This document shows positions 1-7,324 of a stretch of DNA of 10,052 nucleotides, piece after piece. Made by a program: the position numbers and the translations under genes. The DNA comes from Lentisphaeria bacterium. GTDB lineage: Bacteria; Verrucomicrobiota; Lentisphaeria; Victivallales; UBA1829. Position 1 is the stretch's first letter; every line of letters starts with the position of its first letter. The DNA lies in assembly GCA_003526375.1 (NCBI GenBank), contig DPDG01000039.1:1-10052 (forward strand), given 5' to 3'. The notes below the pieces were generated by a model that was not told where the DNA came from, searched no databases, and saw nothing but the letters and a program-made list of their open reading frames with translations.

Positions 1-1222
1 ATCAAAGCATAAAATGACCGTGTTGTCGCAAATTTTCAAGTTGATTCCGCGAAATTTGATTCCGAAACTTGCGAATGATTTCGGAATTGACCGACAGTCG
101 CGTGTGTTCAGTCCGACAAGTCACGTTCTTGCACTGGTCTTCGGACAACTGACGCATGCGCTCGGCTTGAACGACATTTGCGATACGCTTCGGAATCATT
201 GCGGTCTGGTGAGCAGGATTCGGGGTTGTGTTCCGCCGAGCCGTAATGGTCTTTCCCACGCGAACCGGAACCGCGATGCAGGTATGGCGGAAAAACTGTT
301 CTGGGAAGTTCTTGCTCATTTGAATGAGATCAGTCCGAACTTCCGGATTCAAGGCAGACGATACTGTGCGTTGCCGAGACGCTTCAAGCGCATGATCCAC
401 GTGGTCGATTCGACAACGATTCAGTTGATCGCCAACTGTCTGGACTGGGCGAAACACCGCAGACGGAAAGCGGCGGCGAAAATGCACTTGCGTCTGGATT
501 TGCGTTCCTTTCTGCCGAATTTCATTCTTGTAAAAACAGCCGGGACTCACGATTCTGCGGAAGCGCTGGCGCTTTGCGAGGGGATCAATGAAGGTGAAAT
601 TGTCATCTTCGACAAGGCGTATATCGACTTCAAACACCTCTGGCGGCTTTTCCAACGCGGCGTTTTCTGGATCACCCGTACCAAGGACAATATGAAATAT
701 GATATTGTGGGACAGCACAGCGCACCCAAGCTCAATATTCTTCGAGATGTTGTCATCAGACTGACCGGACAGCGCACTTGCGTCTGGTACCCTGAAACGC
801 TGCGTCTGATCGAGGCAATCGTCGAAATCGACGGAAAGCCCAAACGCATGACCTTCATCACCGACAACTTCACTTGGGCGGCAAGTTCTATTTGCGATCT
901 TTACAAGGCTCGCTGGGCCATTGAAGTTTTCTTCAAGGAAATCAAACAGACTCTTCAGCTCTCAGACTTCATTGGCTACAACGAGAACGCGGTGCGCTGG
1001 CAAATATGGACGGCTCTTCTCACATATGTTTTACTCCGCTTTATTGCATGGCAGAATGAATGGAAGCATACCTTTATAAGATTGTTCACTGCCTTGCGCG
1101 GTGTCATCTGGCGCTGTCTGGACATGGGAAGTGTCCTCAGATGTTGTGGGACAGCATCTGATCCAGTCCGTATGCGAGGAGCTCCGGAACAGGCATATTT
1201 ACCAGGATTCGCTCCAATTTAA
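1..1222 (+). mobile_element. IS4-family insertion sequence, left end outside window
   Basis: The stretch is defined by the transposase reading frame. Only 13 bases precede the start codon, so the left terminal inverted repeat lies outside the window. The right end cannot be fixed without the left repeat; it probably falls within the first few tens to hundreds of bases after 1222. No target-site duplication can be tested here. The element runs toward the end of the minus-strand operon, so the two are convergent. Confidence 0.7.
14..1222 (+). CDS. IS4-family transposase (DUF4372 plus DDE domain)
   Basis: A cut-and-paste DDE transposase of 402 residues, normal for IS4 relatives. Residues 1-95 resemble the DUF4372 N-terminal DNA-binding region, with FGQLTH at 43-48 and the SHANRNRD segment near 81-88. 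The catalytic core follows: first Asp in VVDSTTI (D132), second Asp in IVIFDKAYID (D200), and the IS4 signature Y-x2-R-x3-E-x6-K at Y297, R300, E304 and K311. The C terminus EQAYLPGFAPI resembles the natural end of this subgroup. The frame is uninterrupted, so the enzyme may be active. The start is the first ATG in view. No Shine-Dalgarno sequence is visible in the 13 bases before it, and the frame stays open to the window edge, so a start slightly upstream is possible. It is the only plus-strand gene here. Confidence 0.92.
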   Translation: MTVLSQIFKLIPRNLIPKLANDFGIDRQSRVFSPTSHVLALVFGQLTHALGLNDICDTLRNHCGLVSRIRGCVPPSRNGLSHANRNRDAGMAEKLFWEVLAHLNEISPNFRIQGRRYCALPRRFKRMIHVVDSTTIQLIANCLDWAKHRRRKAAAKMHLRLDLRSFLPNFILVKTAGTHDSAEALALCEGINEGEIVIFDKAYIDFKHLWRLFQRGVFWITRTKDNMKYDIVGQHSAPKLNILRDVVIRLTGQRTCVWYPETLRLIEAIVEIDGKPKRMTFITDNFTWAASSICDLYKARWAIEVFFKEIKQTLQLSDFIGYNENAVRWQIWTALLTYVLLRFIAWQNEWKHTFIRLFTALRGVIWRCLDMGSVLRCCGTASDPVRMRGAPEQAYLPGFAPI

Positions 1223-1300
1223 CCAACCTAGAAGAAAGGAAAAACCGGAAATGGGTAATTTCAGAAAACAATCTACGCAAGCTCAAACAGGAGGGCAGAA

Positions 1301-1351
1301 ATGACTATTTCAAAGAAGTATGGGACGGCACTGAAGAAAAAACAAAACTAA
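1301..1351 (+). CDS. Possible 16-residue basic small ORF
   Basis: A minimal ORF encoding a lysine-rich peptide that begins MTISKKYG and ends LKKKQN. It is noted only because AGGAGG lies at a good six-base spacing before the ATG. Its start also overlaps the stop of another tiny ORF (1251-1304) in an ATGA arrangement. It has no recognisable domain. It may be the 5' remnant of a decayed gene or pure chance in purine-rich DNA. Confidence 0.15.
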   Translation: MTISKKYGTALKKKQN

Positions 1352-1388
1352 AAGAACGAAACGGATCAAAAAAAGAAGAAAAACGAAA

Positions 1389-1443
1389 TCCGGCGGAGCC
1401 CATGCTCAATTTCCGGCGGAGCCCATGCTCAATTTCCGGCGGA
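1389..1443. repeat. 23-bp direct tandem repeat, 2.4 copies
   Basis: Two perfect 23-bp units lie head to tail at 1389-1411 and 1412-1434. A third, partial copy of nine bases (tccggcgga) follows at 1435-1443. Each unit joins tccggcgga to gcccatgctcaatt. A 23-bp period is not a multiple of three, so the array would shift frame if translated. The units are identical, which points to recent slippage duplication. Confidence 0.9.
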
Positions 1444-1689
1444 TTTCGATGCGCAGCCGCACATAAAACAGAGGTTTTTATAGAAAAATTAAACAAAACA
1501 TCGGCTTTTTCGGTCGTGGAGACTTGAAAAAGAGAAGTCAGAAAACTAAATGGCAACTCTGAAAAATCTCATTCGGAGAGTTTCAGACATGAATAAACGG
1601 AATTCCTTTCAAAAAACTATTGATAGAGGTTCCCAGGTGTCATTCAGATATGCCAGAGCGCTGGAGTAGAAACGATGAATCTTATGGAT

Positions 1690-2655
1690 TCAATGCGTCA
1701 TCAGAGTTTTTGCCGTAACCTCGTGCATTAAAGGCTTGTCATCGGCAAAACGTTTATATTCTTCAATCATATAATCAGCCATTCGGTGGACTTCATCATT
1801 TTTTGAACCGGCAATATGTGACGACAAATGAATATTGGGAAGTGTGTAAAGCTCCGAACCGTCTTCCGGCGGTTCGGGCCAGGTGATGTCAAGCAGGGCC
1901 GTCAGATCGGGCCGCTGTTTGAACACTTCGATCAATCCTGCTTCATCCACCTGTGCGCCTCGTCCGGTATTGATAAAGGTCGCGCCCTGCCGCATAGAGG
2001 CAAACATTGAGCGTGTCAACACGTTACGATTATCCAAACGGTCAGGGAGGTGATTGCTGATGACATAGGCACGCCGGAAAGCCTCTTCCAGAGAAATCGT
2101 CCGGTGTTCCTGACGAGATGGAACGACAATTACATTGAGACGGTATGCTTTCAGCATTTCCCTTACCAGCGTGGAAATGGCTCCTGCACCGATCAGCGCA
2201 ACTGTTTCGCCGTAACACCCGGAGCCTACGGGAGCGGTTCTTCTGCCTGTACGATTGGTGATTGCAGCTGAATTCCGGAAGTAATTTTTCAGCGACAGGA
2301 TAATCTGTGCAACGGTGAACTCTGCCACGGGAATGGCATTGGCACGCCATGCACTGGCAAGCTTGATTCCGCCGTTCAGCAGAGGCATTGCAAAAGCATC
2401 CGTTGCTCCGGCAGCATAAAAAACAGCCTTCAAGTTCGGCATTCTTGCCAGTTGTTCGGCAGAGAAACATATCATTCCCCATGTTGAAAAGATTACTTCA
2501 ACTCCTGAAAGATCAAAATCATAAAAATTTTCAGAATTAACGATGCCCGGCATCAGCTCGGTCAATTCAGTGATTTCCTGCTGTTGTGCTTGAGAATATA
2601 CATAATCTATATTATGTTGCAGGTTACTTAAAAATACAGCCCGATAACGTTTCAT
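1690..2655 (-). CDS. D-2-hydroxyacid dehydrogenase-like NAD-binding protein
   Basis: An NAD(P)-dependent oxidoreductase of the D-isomer 2-hydroxyacid dehydrogenase family, 321 residues, close to the usual 310-340. Such enzymes interconvert 2-keto acids and D-2-hydroxy acids in the cytoplasm. The Rossmann core lies around residues 150-275. The nucleotide loop reads VALIGAGAIS (G156, G158), with Ser161 where a third glycine is usual. The family triad can be placed: Arg in NTGRGAQVDE (R232), Glu in DITWPEPPEDG (E261) and His in SSHIAGS (H280). GAGGT at 2663-2667 sits seven bases before the ATG and supports this start. It is the last operon gene, 45 bases after the transporter. Its substrate is unknown; a keto acid from sugar-acid breakdown would suit the context. 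No signal peptide is seen. Confidence 0.85.
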   Translation of the reverse strand: MKRYRAVFLSNLQHNIDYVYSQAQQQEITELTELMPGIVNSENFYDFDLSGVEVIFSTWGMICFSAEQLARMPNLKAVFYAAGATDAFAMPLLNGGIKLASAWRANAIPVAEFTVAQIILSLKNYFRNSAAITNRTGRRTAPVGSGCYGETVALIGAGAISTLVREMLKAYRLNVIVVPSRQEHRTISLEEAFRRAYVISNHLPDRLDNRNVLTRSMFASMRQGATFINTGRGAQVDEAGLIEVFKQRPDLTALLDITWPEPPEDGSELYTLPNIHLSSHIAGSKNDEVHRMADYMIEEYKRFADDKPLMHEVTAKTLMTH

Positions 2656-2662
2656 TTTTCAT

Positions 2663-2667
2663 ACCTC
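2663..2667 (-). promoter_or_regulatory. Ribosome binding site of the hydroxyacid dehydrogenase gene
   Basis: GAGGT on the minus strand, seven bases before the ATG at 2655. It lies in the 45-base gap after the transporter stop. This supports independent initiation rather than strict coupling. Confidence 0.6.
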
Positions 2668-2700
2668 GTTTCAGATTTGTTTTTCATATTTCTCGGGAAT

Positions 2701-4053
2701 TCAAACTGTCGGAGCCGTATAATTTGAAACGCCGCCGTATTGTCTGAAATACCGATACAGCCATAATCCGAGCAATACCGTGGCTACAGCAAAAATTCCG
2801 CCGAAATAAAAAAGCCAGCGATAGTCGTAACCATACCAATCGAAGAATTTACCGACTAACGGCACAATCGACATATTGCCTAATGCAACCAGAATGCCGC
2901 CAGCTGAACTGAACTGGGCGAATCGGCTTTTCGGATAAAGTCGCAGAGGCAAAGAGGCTGTGAGGGTAAAGTAAGAACCGGAAATGACACAGTGCAGAAT
3001 AACTGCTGTGGCGAATGTCAATTCGTCGGTAATGCAGAATCCGCTCAGAAATGAGGTCGCAGCATAGATACACATAATCACCAGTCCGCACCGCAAAGGA
3101 TGAAATTTATCTGCGAGCACTCCCAAAGTGTAAGAGAGGGCAAAGGAGATGACATAGGAGTATGCGATAAATTTGCCATAACTGTCCATGGTGACATTCA
3201 GCTGTTTTGCATAGAAAACGCAGTAAATATTGACCGGCATAAAGACAAACCCGGCAACCATCAGGAAAATAAAAACAAGAACGTAATAACGATGTCCGAA
3301 GGATTCACGGAAATAACTTGCAGCTGCCCCCAGAATGCCTTTTCTGCCATCCTCCGGCATTGGAGGATCAGGATATTCACCTTCGCGGACTTTCAGACAC
3401 AGCAGAGTAAAACCGATGCCGTAAATAATGCCCACCCCAAGGAAAAGCATCGTATAGTGGGTTTCGCATTTGCCGAGAAACCAGTAATTGAAGATGATTC
3501 CTGCTGCGAGACTGACAATGCGGAAAAGACCGTAAAAGCGCCCGAGCAGTTCCTGCGGGACAACGTCATTGATCAGAGCGCTGAAGATTGAATTCGCTGC
3601 GATTGCACCGAATTCAAACAGAATCCAAAAGACTGCGATCGAAAGCAGGATCGCATGTTCCCGCCCGAAAAAATGTTCTCCGAGCCATTGTCCTATCAAT
3701 GGGCTGAAAGCCATGCCGGCAAGTCCCGCGACCGCAATGGGGGTGGTCAACGCAAGAAACGGGATACGCCGTCCCCAGCGTCCACGGTGACGGTCCGATT
3801 TGTAGCTGATGATCGGACCAAGGAACAACCCGATGACAGTGGGTATCGAAACAACGATCAACCCGTTCAGGAAGTCCGACGCACCGAACTTCTTCAGCAT
3901 GATGCGGGCAATCATTCCGGCGGAACGTTCCCTCAACGCCCAGGTAAAATCGCCGACCAGCAAAAACACAAACAGCACGACCAATCCCGTTAAAGTATAA
4001 GTCAGCGTTCCGTTAGACCAGATCTTTTTTGAACTGCACATGAGCATTACCAT
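2701..4053 (-). CDS. MFS transporter, GPH/SLC45-like sugar or uronide carrier
   Basis: A 450-residue inner-membrane protein with about 12 hydrophobic segments, roughly at 18-36, 62-82, 99-118, 133-153, 175-193, 200-220, 255-278, 292-312, 321-339, 345-367, 383-402 and 412-434. The loop after the second segment carries an MFS motif A of the type SDRHRGRWGRRIPFL (residues 86-100). This Asp-Arg...Gly-Arg-Arg-x-Pro-Phe form is typical of glycoside-pentoside-hexuronide and SLC45-type cation symporters. It is the only transporter in the operon and probably imports the mono- or oligosaccharide acid released outside. The start is uncertain. ATG 4053 precedes the upstream stop, ATG 4047 gives a TAATG stop-start overlap with the oxidoreductase gene, and ATG 4041 is also in frame. 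None has a clear Shine-Dalgarno sequence, so translational coupling is likely. The exact substrate cannot be read from sequence. Confidence 0.88.
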   Translation of the reverse strand: MVMLMCSSKKIWSNGTLTYTLTGLVVLFVFLLVGDFTWALRERSAGMIARIMLKKFGASDFLNGLIVVSIPTVIGLFLGPIISYKSDRHRGRWGRRIPFLALTTPIAVAGLAGMAFSPLIGQWLGEHFFGREHAILLSIAVFWILFEFGAIAANSIFSALINDVVPQELLGRFYGLFRIVSLAAGIIFNYWFLGKCETHYTMLFLGVGIIYGIGFTLLCLKVREGEYPDPPMPEDGRKGILGAAASYFRESFGHRYYVLVFIFLMVAGFVFMPVNIYCVFYAKQLNVTMDSYGKFIAYSYVISFALSYTLGVLADKFHPLRCGLVIMCIYAATSFLSGFCITDELTFATAVILHCVISGSYFTLTASLPLRLYPKSRFAQFSSAGGILVALGNMSIVPLVGKFFDWYGYDYRWLFYFGGIFAVATVLLGLWLYRYFRQYGGVSNYTAPTV

Positions 4054-5216
4054 TTAATTTGTCTTACGGGAACTCGCCGGCCGGTCATGGCTGCTTCGCG
4101 TGCGGCAAGGCAGGTGAACACACTGCGCAGACCGTCGCGGATGGAAGCCGCAGGAGGTTCACCATTACGTATCATTCCGAAAAAATTCCGGGCGAGTTCG
4201 ATGTCGCCGCCGAAATGATCCGGGTTGCTCGCCGGAGAAATTTTTGATTCATACGGCTCATGGTGTTCCACGTAGTCCAGCTCATTGGTATACCAGTCAA
4301 AAGACAGTTTGCCCTCCATTCCGGATACAATCGCGCCGCGCATTCCCTGACGGCGGACAAAAACCAGTTGGGCATAGGCTCCGATGGCGCCGTTTTCAAA
4401 TTCGAAGATCGAATTGGATGCTTCTTCGTTAATGCCATCGGAAACATTGCCGCACGCCTCGCTGAAGACGCAAAGGTGATCTTCGCAGACGCCGCCGGAA
4501 GTGTTGCGCCTGCGGTTTTCCGGACTCTCGCGGCACGTTTCCGACTCCGGACATTCCGAGCAACGAAGTCCGGCGGGGCGTTTTCCCCCGAAGACACGTC
4601 CGCGCAGCCAATTCGCGGAGATGTTCACAATGGGCGATCCGGCAAGGTCCATGATATAGTCAAAATCGTGGGTGGCTTTCTGAAGAAAAAGGCCCTGTGT
4701 AATCTTGAAATCACGATAGCCGCGTTCATAGTAAACCGTACCATAGGGGACATAGTTCAAACCCGTGATATGGAGAACTTCACCGACCGCGCCGGTGCGG
4801 ATCATCTTTGCCGCACGACGGTGAAGCGGAGTCAGGCGCAGAGGAAAGCTGACCAGAACCGGTGTCGCACTGTCTCGGTAAACCCGTTCCAGCTCCAGCG
4901 CCTGCTCCATGGAGTTGGCGACAGGTTTTTCCAGAAAGATTGGCAGATGGTATTTCTCCAATTCCAGCGCATAGGGCGTATGCAGATGACAGCGGGTGCC
5001 AACCATCAGCGCATCCGGCTTTACGGAGCGGATCATCTCGTCGGCGGAGCTGAAAAACTTTGCATCACGATCTTCCGCCCGCATCAGGCTGCGTACCCGC
5101 GGTTCATCCGGATCGACTACCCCAACTACACGAAAATCAATATTGCAGGCATTCAGGGACTCGCGGATCAGTTGTCCGACACGGAGCCCCAGACCGCACA
5201 CTCCAATCCGGATCAT
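4047..5216 (-). CDS. Gfo/Idh/MocA-family oxidoreductase with Cys-rich insertion
   Basis: A cytoplasmic NAD(P)-dependent sugar or sugar-acid oxidoreductase of 389 residues, normal to slightly long for the family. The N-terminal Rossmann domain begins MIRIGVCGLGLRVG, with an acidic residue after the second strand (VVDPDEP, about 34-39). The family's EKP motif is at 96-98 (K97 probably catalytic), and THDFDYIMD near 182-190 supplies the active-site His/Asp pair. The C-terminal alpha/beta domain holds an unusual stretch with six cysteines, C219-x2-C222-x5-C228-x15-C244-x4-C249-x5-C255, which looks like a metal-binding or structural site. The start is fixed by AAGGAGG six bases upstream. The ATG overlaps the amidohydrolase stop (ATGA, 5213-5216), and the 3' end overlaps the transporter start. 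This suggests closely coordinated production of the three proteins. The substrate is unknown. Confidence 0.9.
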   Translation of the reverse strand: MIRIGVCGLGLRVGQLIRESLNACNIDFRVVGVVDPDEPRVRSLMRAEDRDAKFFSSADEMIRSVKPDALMVGTRCHLHTPYALELEKYHLPIFLEKPVANSMEQALELERVYRDSATPVLVSFPLRLTPLHRRAAKMIRTGAVGEVLHITGLNYVPYGTVYYERGYRDFKITQGLFLQKATHDFDYIMDLAGSPIVNISANWLRGRVFGGKRPAGLRCSECPESETCRESPENRRRNTSGGVCEDHLCVFSEACGNVSDGINEEASNSIFEFENGAIGAYAQLVFVRRQGMRGAIVSGMEGKLSFDWYTNELDYVEHHEPYESKISPASNPDHFGGDIELARNFFGMIRNGEPPAASIRDGLRSVFTCLAAREAAMTGRRVPVRQIKW

Positions 5217-6088
5217 GCCGCCCCTCCTTCCTGTTTGCCAAAGAAACGCTGGAAGTTGTTTTCAGAAACCGCCTCCCAGAGACTGTTGAATTTACGTTCG
5301 GGACACCCCGGACAGCGGAAACTTTCAGCATTCTGTGCAATCTCGCCGATGATTCCCCGATCCAGGTTTGCCCAATAGCGCGCATAGTCGATGTTGTAGT
5401 TGTTTGCGACATTATCCGTTCCCCAGATTACACGTTTTTCCACGGGATAGCCGGAGAGAAAGATCTTGAACAAAGCGTCACGTCGAAAGATCGGCGGTGT
5501 TCCCGGCGTAATGTCAAAATGCATACGGCTCCTGCGGCCGGGCATGGCTTCATCCAAATGATTGAACTTGCCGCAGAGGGCAATCAGTTCATCGCACCAG
5601 GGCCAGGAGACATGCGCCATGGAGAAGTGCAGATTCGGTACATCCATCAGACATTCAAATTCAATCGGACGGTTGTTCCGGGAGGAGCAGCGTTCATCAT
5701 AAAGAATCCCCGAATGAAACAGCACGGGCAGTCCCGTTTCCGCCATGGAGCACAGCGGCAACAGTATGTTTCCCGGAAGAAAATGACTGCAGATGATTTT
5801 GAATCCGGCAAAACCGTATTCTGCCGCCGCTTCAATCTGCTTCATTGCATCAATTTCAGTGGGATCAATATAAAAAATCGGCAGGAAGCCTTCCGCGCCG
5901 GAAGTAAATTCCAAAATCTGTTCCATACGCGCCTGCCAGCGTTGATCCTCGCCGGGTTCAGGACGTATCATCTGCGGGCAGAGACTGAATACTGCTCCTC
6001 CGTCAACTCCTGCGGCAAGGCATTTTTCTTTGAATTCTTTCGGAGAATCTTTGCGTCCTCCCGACATGTGAATGTGAAGATCTTTCAT
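5213..6088 (-). CDS. Amidohydrolase-2-family metal-dependent hydrolase
   Basis: A 291-residue TIM-barrel protein of the amidohydrolase-related (PF04909-type) group, whose members are hydrolases, lactonases or decarboxylases. The N terminus carries the first-strand metal motif HIH (H5, H7). Further likely ligands are H125 in LFHSG, H159 in MAHVSWP and D225 in IWGTDN, giving the usual strand order of an HxH...H...H...D centre. K97 in GFKII lies near the expected bridging-residue position, but that is only a positional guess. There is no signal peptide, so it should be cytoplasmic. The ATG at 6088 is needed to keep the HIH motif. Its ribosome site is weak (AGG about ten bases upstream), and the gene starts 19 bases after the lyase stop. 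Next to a Gfo/Idh enzyme, a lactone-hydrolysing role on an oxidised sugar is attractive but unproven. Confidence 0.85.
   Translation of the reverse strand: MKDLHIHMSGGRKDSPKEFKEKCLAAGVDGGAVFSLCPQMIRPEPGEDQRWQARMEQILEFTSGAEGFLPIFYIDPTEIDAMKQIEAAAEYGFAGFKIICSHFLPGNILLPLCSMAETGLPVLFHSGILYDERCSSRNNRPIEFECLMDVPNLHFSMAHVSWPWCDELIALCGKFNHLDEAMPGRRSRMHFDITPGTPPIFRRDALFKIFLSGYPVEKRVIWGTDNVANNYNIDYARYWANLDRGIIGEIAQNAESFRCPGCPERKFNSLWEAVSENNFQRFFGKQEGGAA
5223..5229 (-). promoter_or_regulatory. Ribosome binding site of the Gfo/Idh gene
   Basis: AAGGAGG on the minus strand, six bases before the ATG at 5216. It lies inside the last codons of the amidohydrolase gene. It decides the start and shows that the ATGA overlap is a genuine gene junction. 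Confidence 0.8.
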
Positions 6089-6107
6089 GTTGTTTCAACC
6101 TGTATTT

Positions 6108-7322
6108 TTATTGTTTTTCGGATTCATTCGGAGTATAGAAAATCTCTGCGGCACGGTCCGGCTTCGGATTTTTCAGTGTCTGATAGCGGTCCAGCCAGAC
6201 CTTTTCTCCAGTCAGCGCATGCATTCGCAGGAGAACACCGGCAAGATATTCCGGCCGGATCGGCGTCAATACTTTATGGGGCCAAAGTTCCGGGTTCTTA
6301 ATGTAACCGGAAAGTTTTTCCGCCGCCATACGGATACGTTGTCCGCAAAGTGTGCTTCCGTCCAGCAGGTCCACTCCGTATTTGCGGGCGGCACAGGCAT
6401 GTTTCATGATAATGTCCATTGCAAATACGGAGTAAATCCAGGATTCTGTCCGTGCTGTTTCCTGCGGAAGAAATCCTTTCTCATCAATTGCCTGCACAAT
6501 CAAATCCGGCATCTTGTCCACGTGTTTTTTCGCCGTCCCGGGATCTCCGGCGAAACCGGAGAAGATGACAATCTGAAGTTGGTAGGAAAGCCCATGATTC
6601 TGACTGCGTGTCCGGTCGGAAACTGTCATTGGATCTGTCAGCAGCCAGTGCGTGTATTCCTTGAACCATGCCTGAAGACTGTGATAATCATCTCCGGTCA
6701 TCGCTTCAGATTCCCGGAGCAGGGCGGCAGCGTTGACAACATCCGTCAGCCATAAGGTGTCGATCAGTCCCCAGACACGCCCCGGCGAAACACCGGGAAC
6801 GCACTGACTGTATTTCAGATGCGGATTCATCCGGGTTCCCCGGTCAAGGAAAAAACTGCGAAGCTGTGCAACAGCGCGCTTCGCAACTTCTGCTTCTTTC
6901 GTAAAATACCAGAGAAGCGCCAGCTCATTGACACATTGATTCAGTTTGTTGATTCGGTTGTTGTCATAGGTCTTGCTGTCGGGATTGGTCACTCCGTCAC
7001 GCCGTATATAGGGCAGCCCGTCAGGCGTATCAGGATTGGGCCACCAGTAAGTTCCGACGGAAATGTAGTCATGTTTGTTTCCTGACGGGGCAACCAGTTT
7101 TTTGCCGTCAACGACATTCTGAAGCGGCATGGCGAGCAATTCCGGCTTTTTCTTCTCGAGAATACGGATTCTCCGTTCCGCCAAAGGCCTTTGCGACCGT
7201 TCAGCCCGTGCCCGGATAAGAAATCTGGTTTCGATTCCCGGACACTCCGGCGGCTCTGCCGCATGTCCGTACTGAAAAGACAGTATGACAGCTGTCAGGA
7301 TAAGAAAGTGTGTGCGTGTCAT
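6108..7322 (-). CDS. Secreted alginate-lyase-family polysaccharide lyase
   Basis: A 404-residue exported protein. Residues 1-21 form a signal peptide (MTRTHFLIL, hydrophobic core, GHA before Ala22). The rest is a helical alginate-lyase-type (PF05426-like) domain. The segment VGTYWWPNPDTPDGLPYI (89-106) is typical of bacterial members. Candidate catalytic residues are N242-H243 in RSQNHGLSY, and R291 and Y297 in ETARTESWIYSVFAM. Their spacing is close to the Asn-His...Arg...Tyr set of PL5 alginate lyases. Such enzymes cleave uronic-acid polysaccharides by beta-elimination, leaving unsaturated ends. Known relatives act on alginate or glucuronan, so the polymer cannot be named from this. A strong AAGGAGG lies eight bases before the ATG, inside the end of the ThuA-like gene, two bases past which this gene starts. 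Location is periplasm or outside the cell. Confidence 0.85.
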   Translation of the reverse strand: MTRTHFLILTAVILSFQYGHAAEPPECPGIETRFLIRARAERSQRPLAERRIRILEKKKPELLAMPLQNVVDGKKLVAPSGNKHDYISVGTYWWPNPDTPDGLPYIRRDGVTNPDSKTYDNNRINKLNQCVNELALLWYFTKEAEVAKRAVAQLRSFFLDRGTRMNPHLKYSQCVPGVSPGRVWGLIDTLWLTDVVNAAALLRESEAMTGDDYHSLQAWFKEYTHWLLTDPMTVSDRTRSQNHGLSYQLQIVIFSGFAGDPGTAKKHVDKMPDLIVQAIDEKGFLPQETARTESWIYSVFAMDIIMKHACAARKYGVDLLDGSTLCGQRIRMAAEKLSGYIKNPELWPHKVLTPIRPEYLAGVLLRMHALTGEKVWLDRYQTLKNPKPDRAAEIFYTPNESEKQ

Positions 7323-7324
7323 GT

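Larger units (their letters stand above)
1223..1689. other. Intergenic region between IS4 transposase and operon end
   Basis: No convincing gene in 467 bases. The first part (1223-1390) is A-rich. It contains two tiny overlapping ORFs: 17 codons from ATG 1251, and 16 codons from ATG 1301 ending at 1351. The second has a good Shine-Dalgarno sequence, AGGAGG at 1289-1294, six bases before its ATG. One forward frame is free of stops from 1162 to 1527 but has no ATG until about 1402; it could be the tail of a broken gene or a chance result of A-richness. A 23-bp tandem repeat sits at 1389-1443. An imperfect inverted repeat (aactct 1555-1560, agagtt 1577-1582) lies near the end. No strong terminator is seen for either flanking gene. 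Confidence 0.6.

Noticed and set aside
2..718. Minus-strand open frame of 238 codons opposite the transposase
   Set aside because: It is the shadow of the transposase coding frame, with no recognisable protein.
1305..1556. Minus-strand 83-codon ORF across the tandem repeat
   Set aside because: It has no family resemblance, is low-complexity in part, and includes the frame-shifting 23-bp repeat. It may be chance.
1555..1587. Imperfect inverted repeat as the IS right end or a CRISPR-like element
   Set aside because: The arms are six or seven bases and can be paired in two ways. The left IS end is not available for comparison, and there is no repeat-spacer pattern.
1676..1692. Hairpin tgaatc-ttatg-gattca at the operon end as a terminator
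   Set aside because: The stem is only six A/T-rich pairs, overlaps the stop codon, and has no run of T on the minus-strand side.
4260..5378. Plus-strand open frame of 372 codons opposite the Gfo/Idh gene
   Set aside because: No domain or motif is recognisable, and the composition looks like antisense translation. The minus strand here encodes a well-matched oxidoreductase with a good ribosome site.
5060..6301. Plus-strand open frame of 413 codons opposite the amidohydrolase and lyase genes
   Set aside because: It runs antisense across three real genes and shows no family features. Its length reflects codon bias on the opposite strand.
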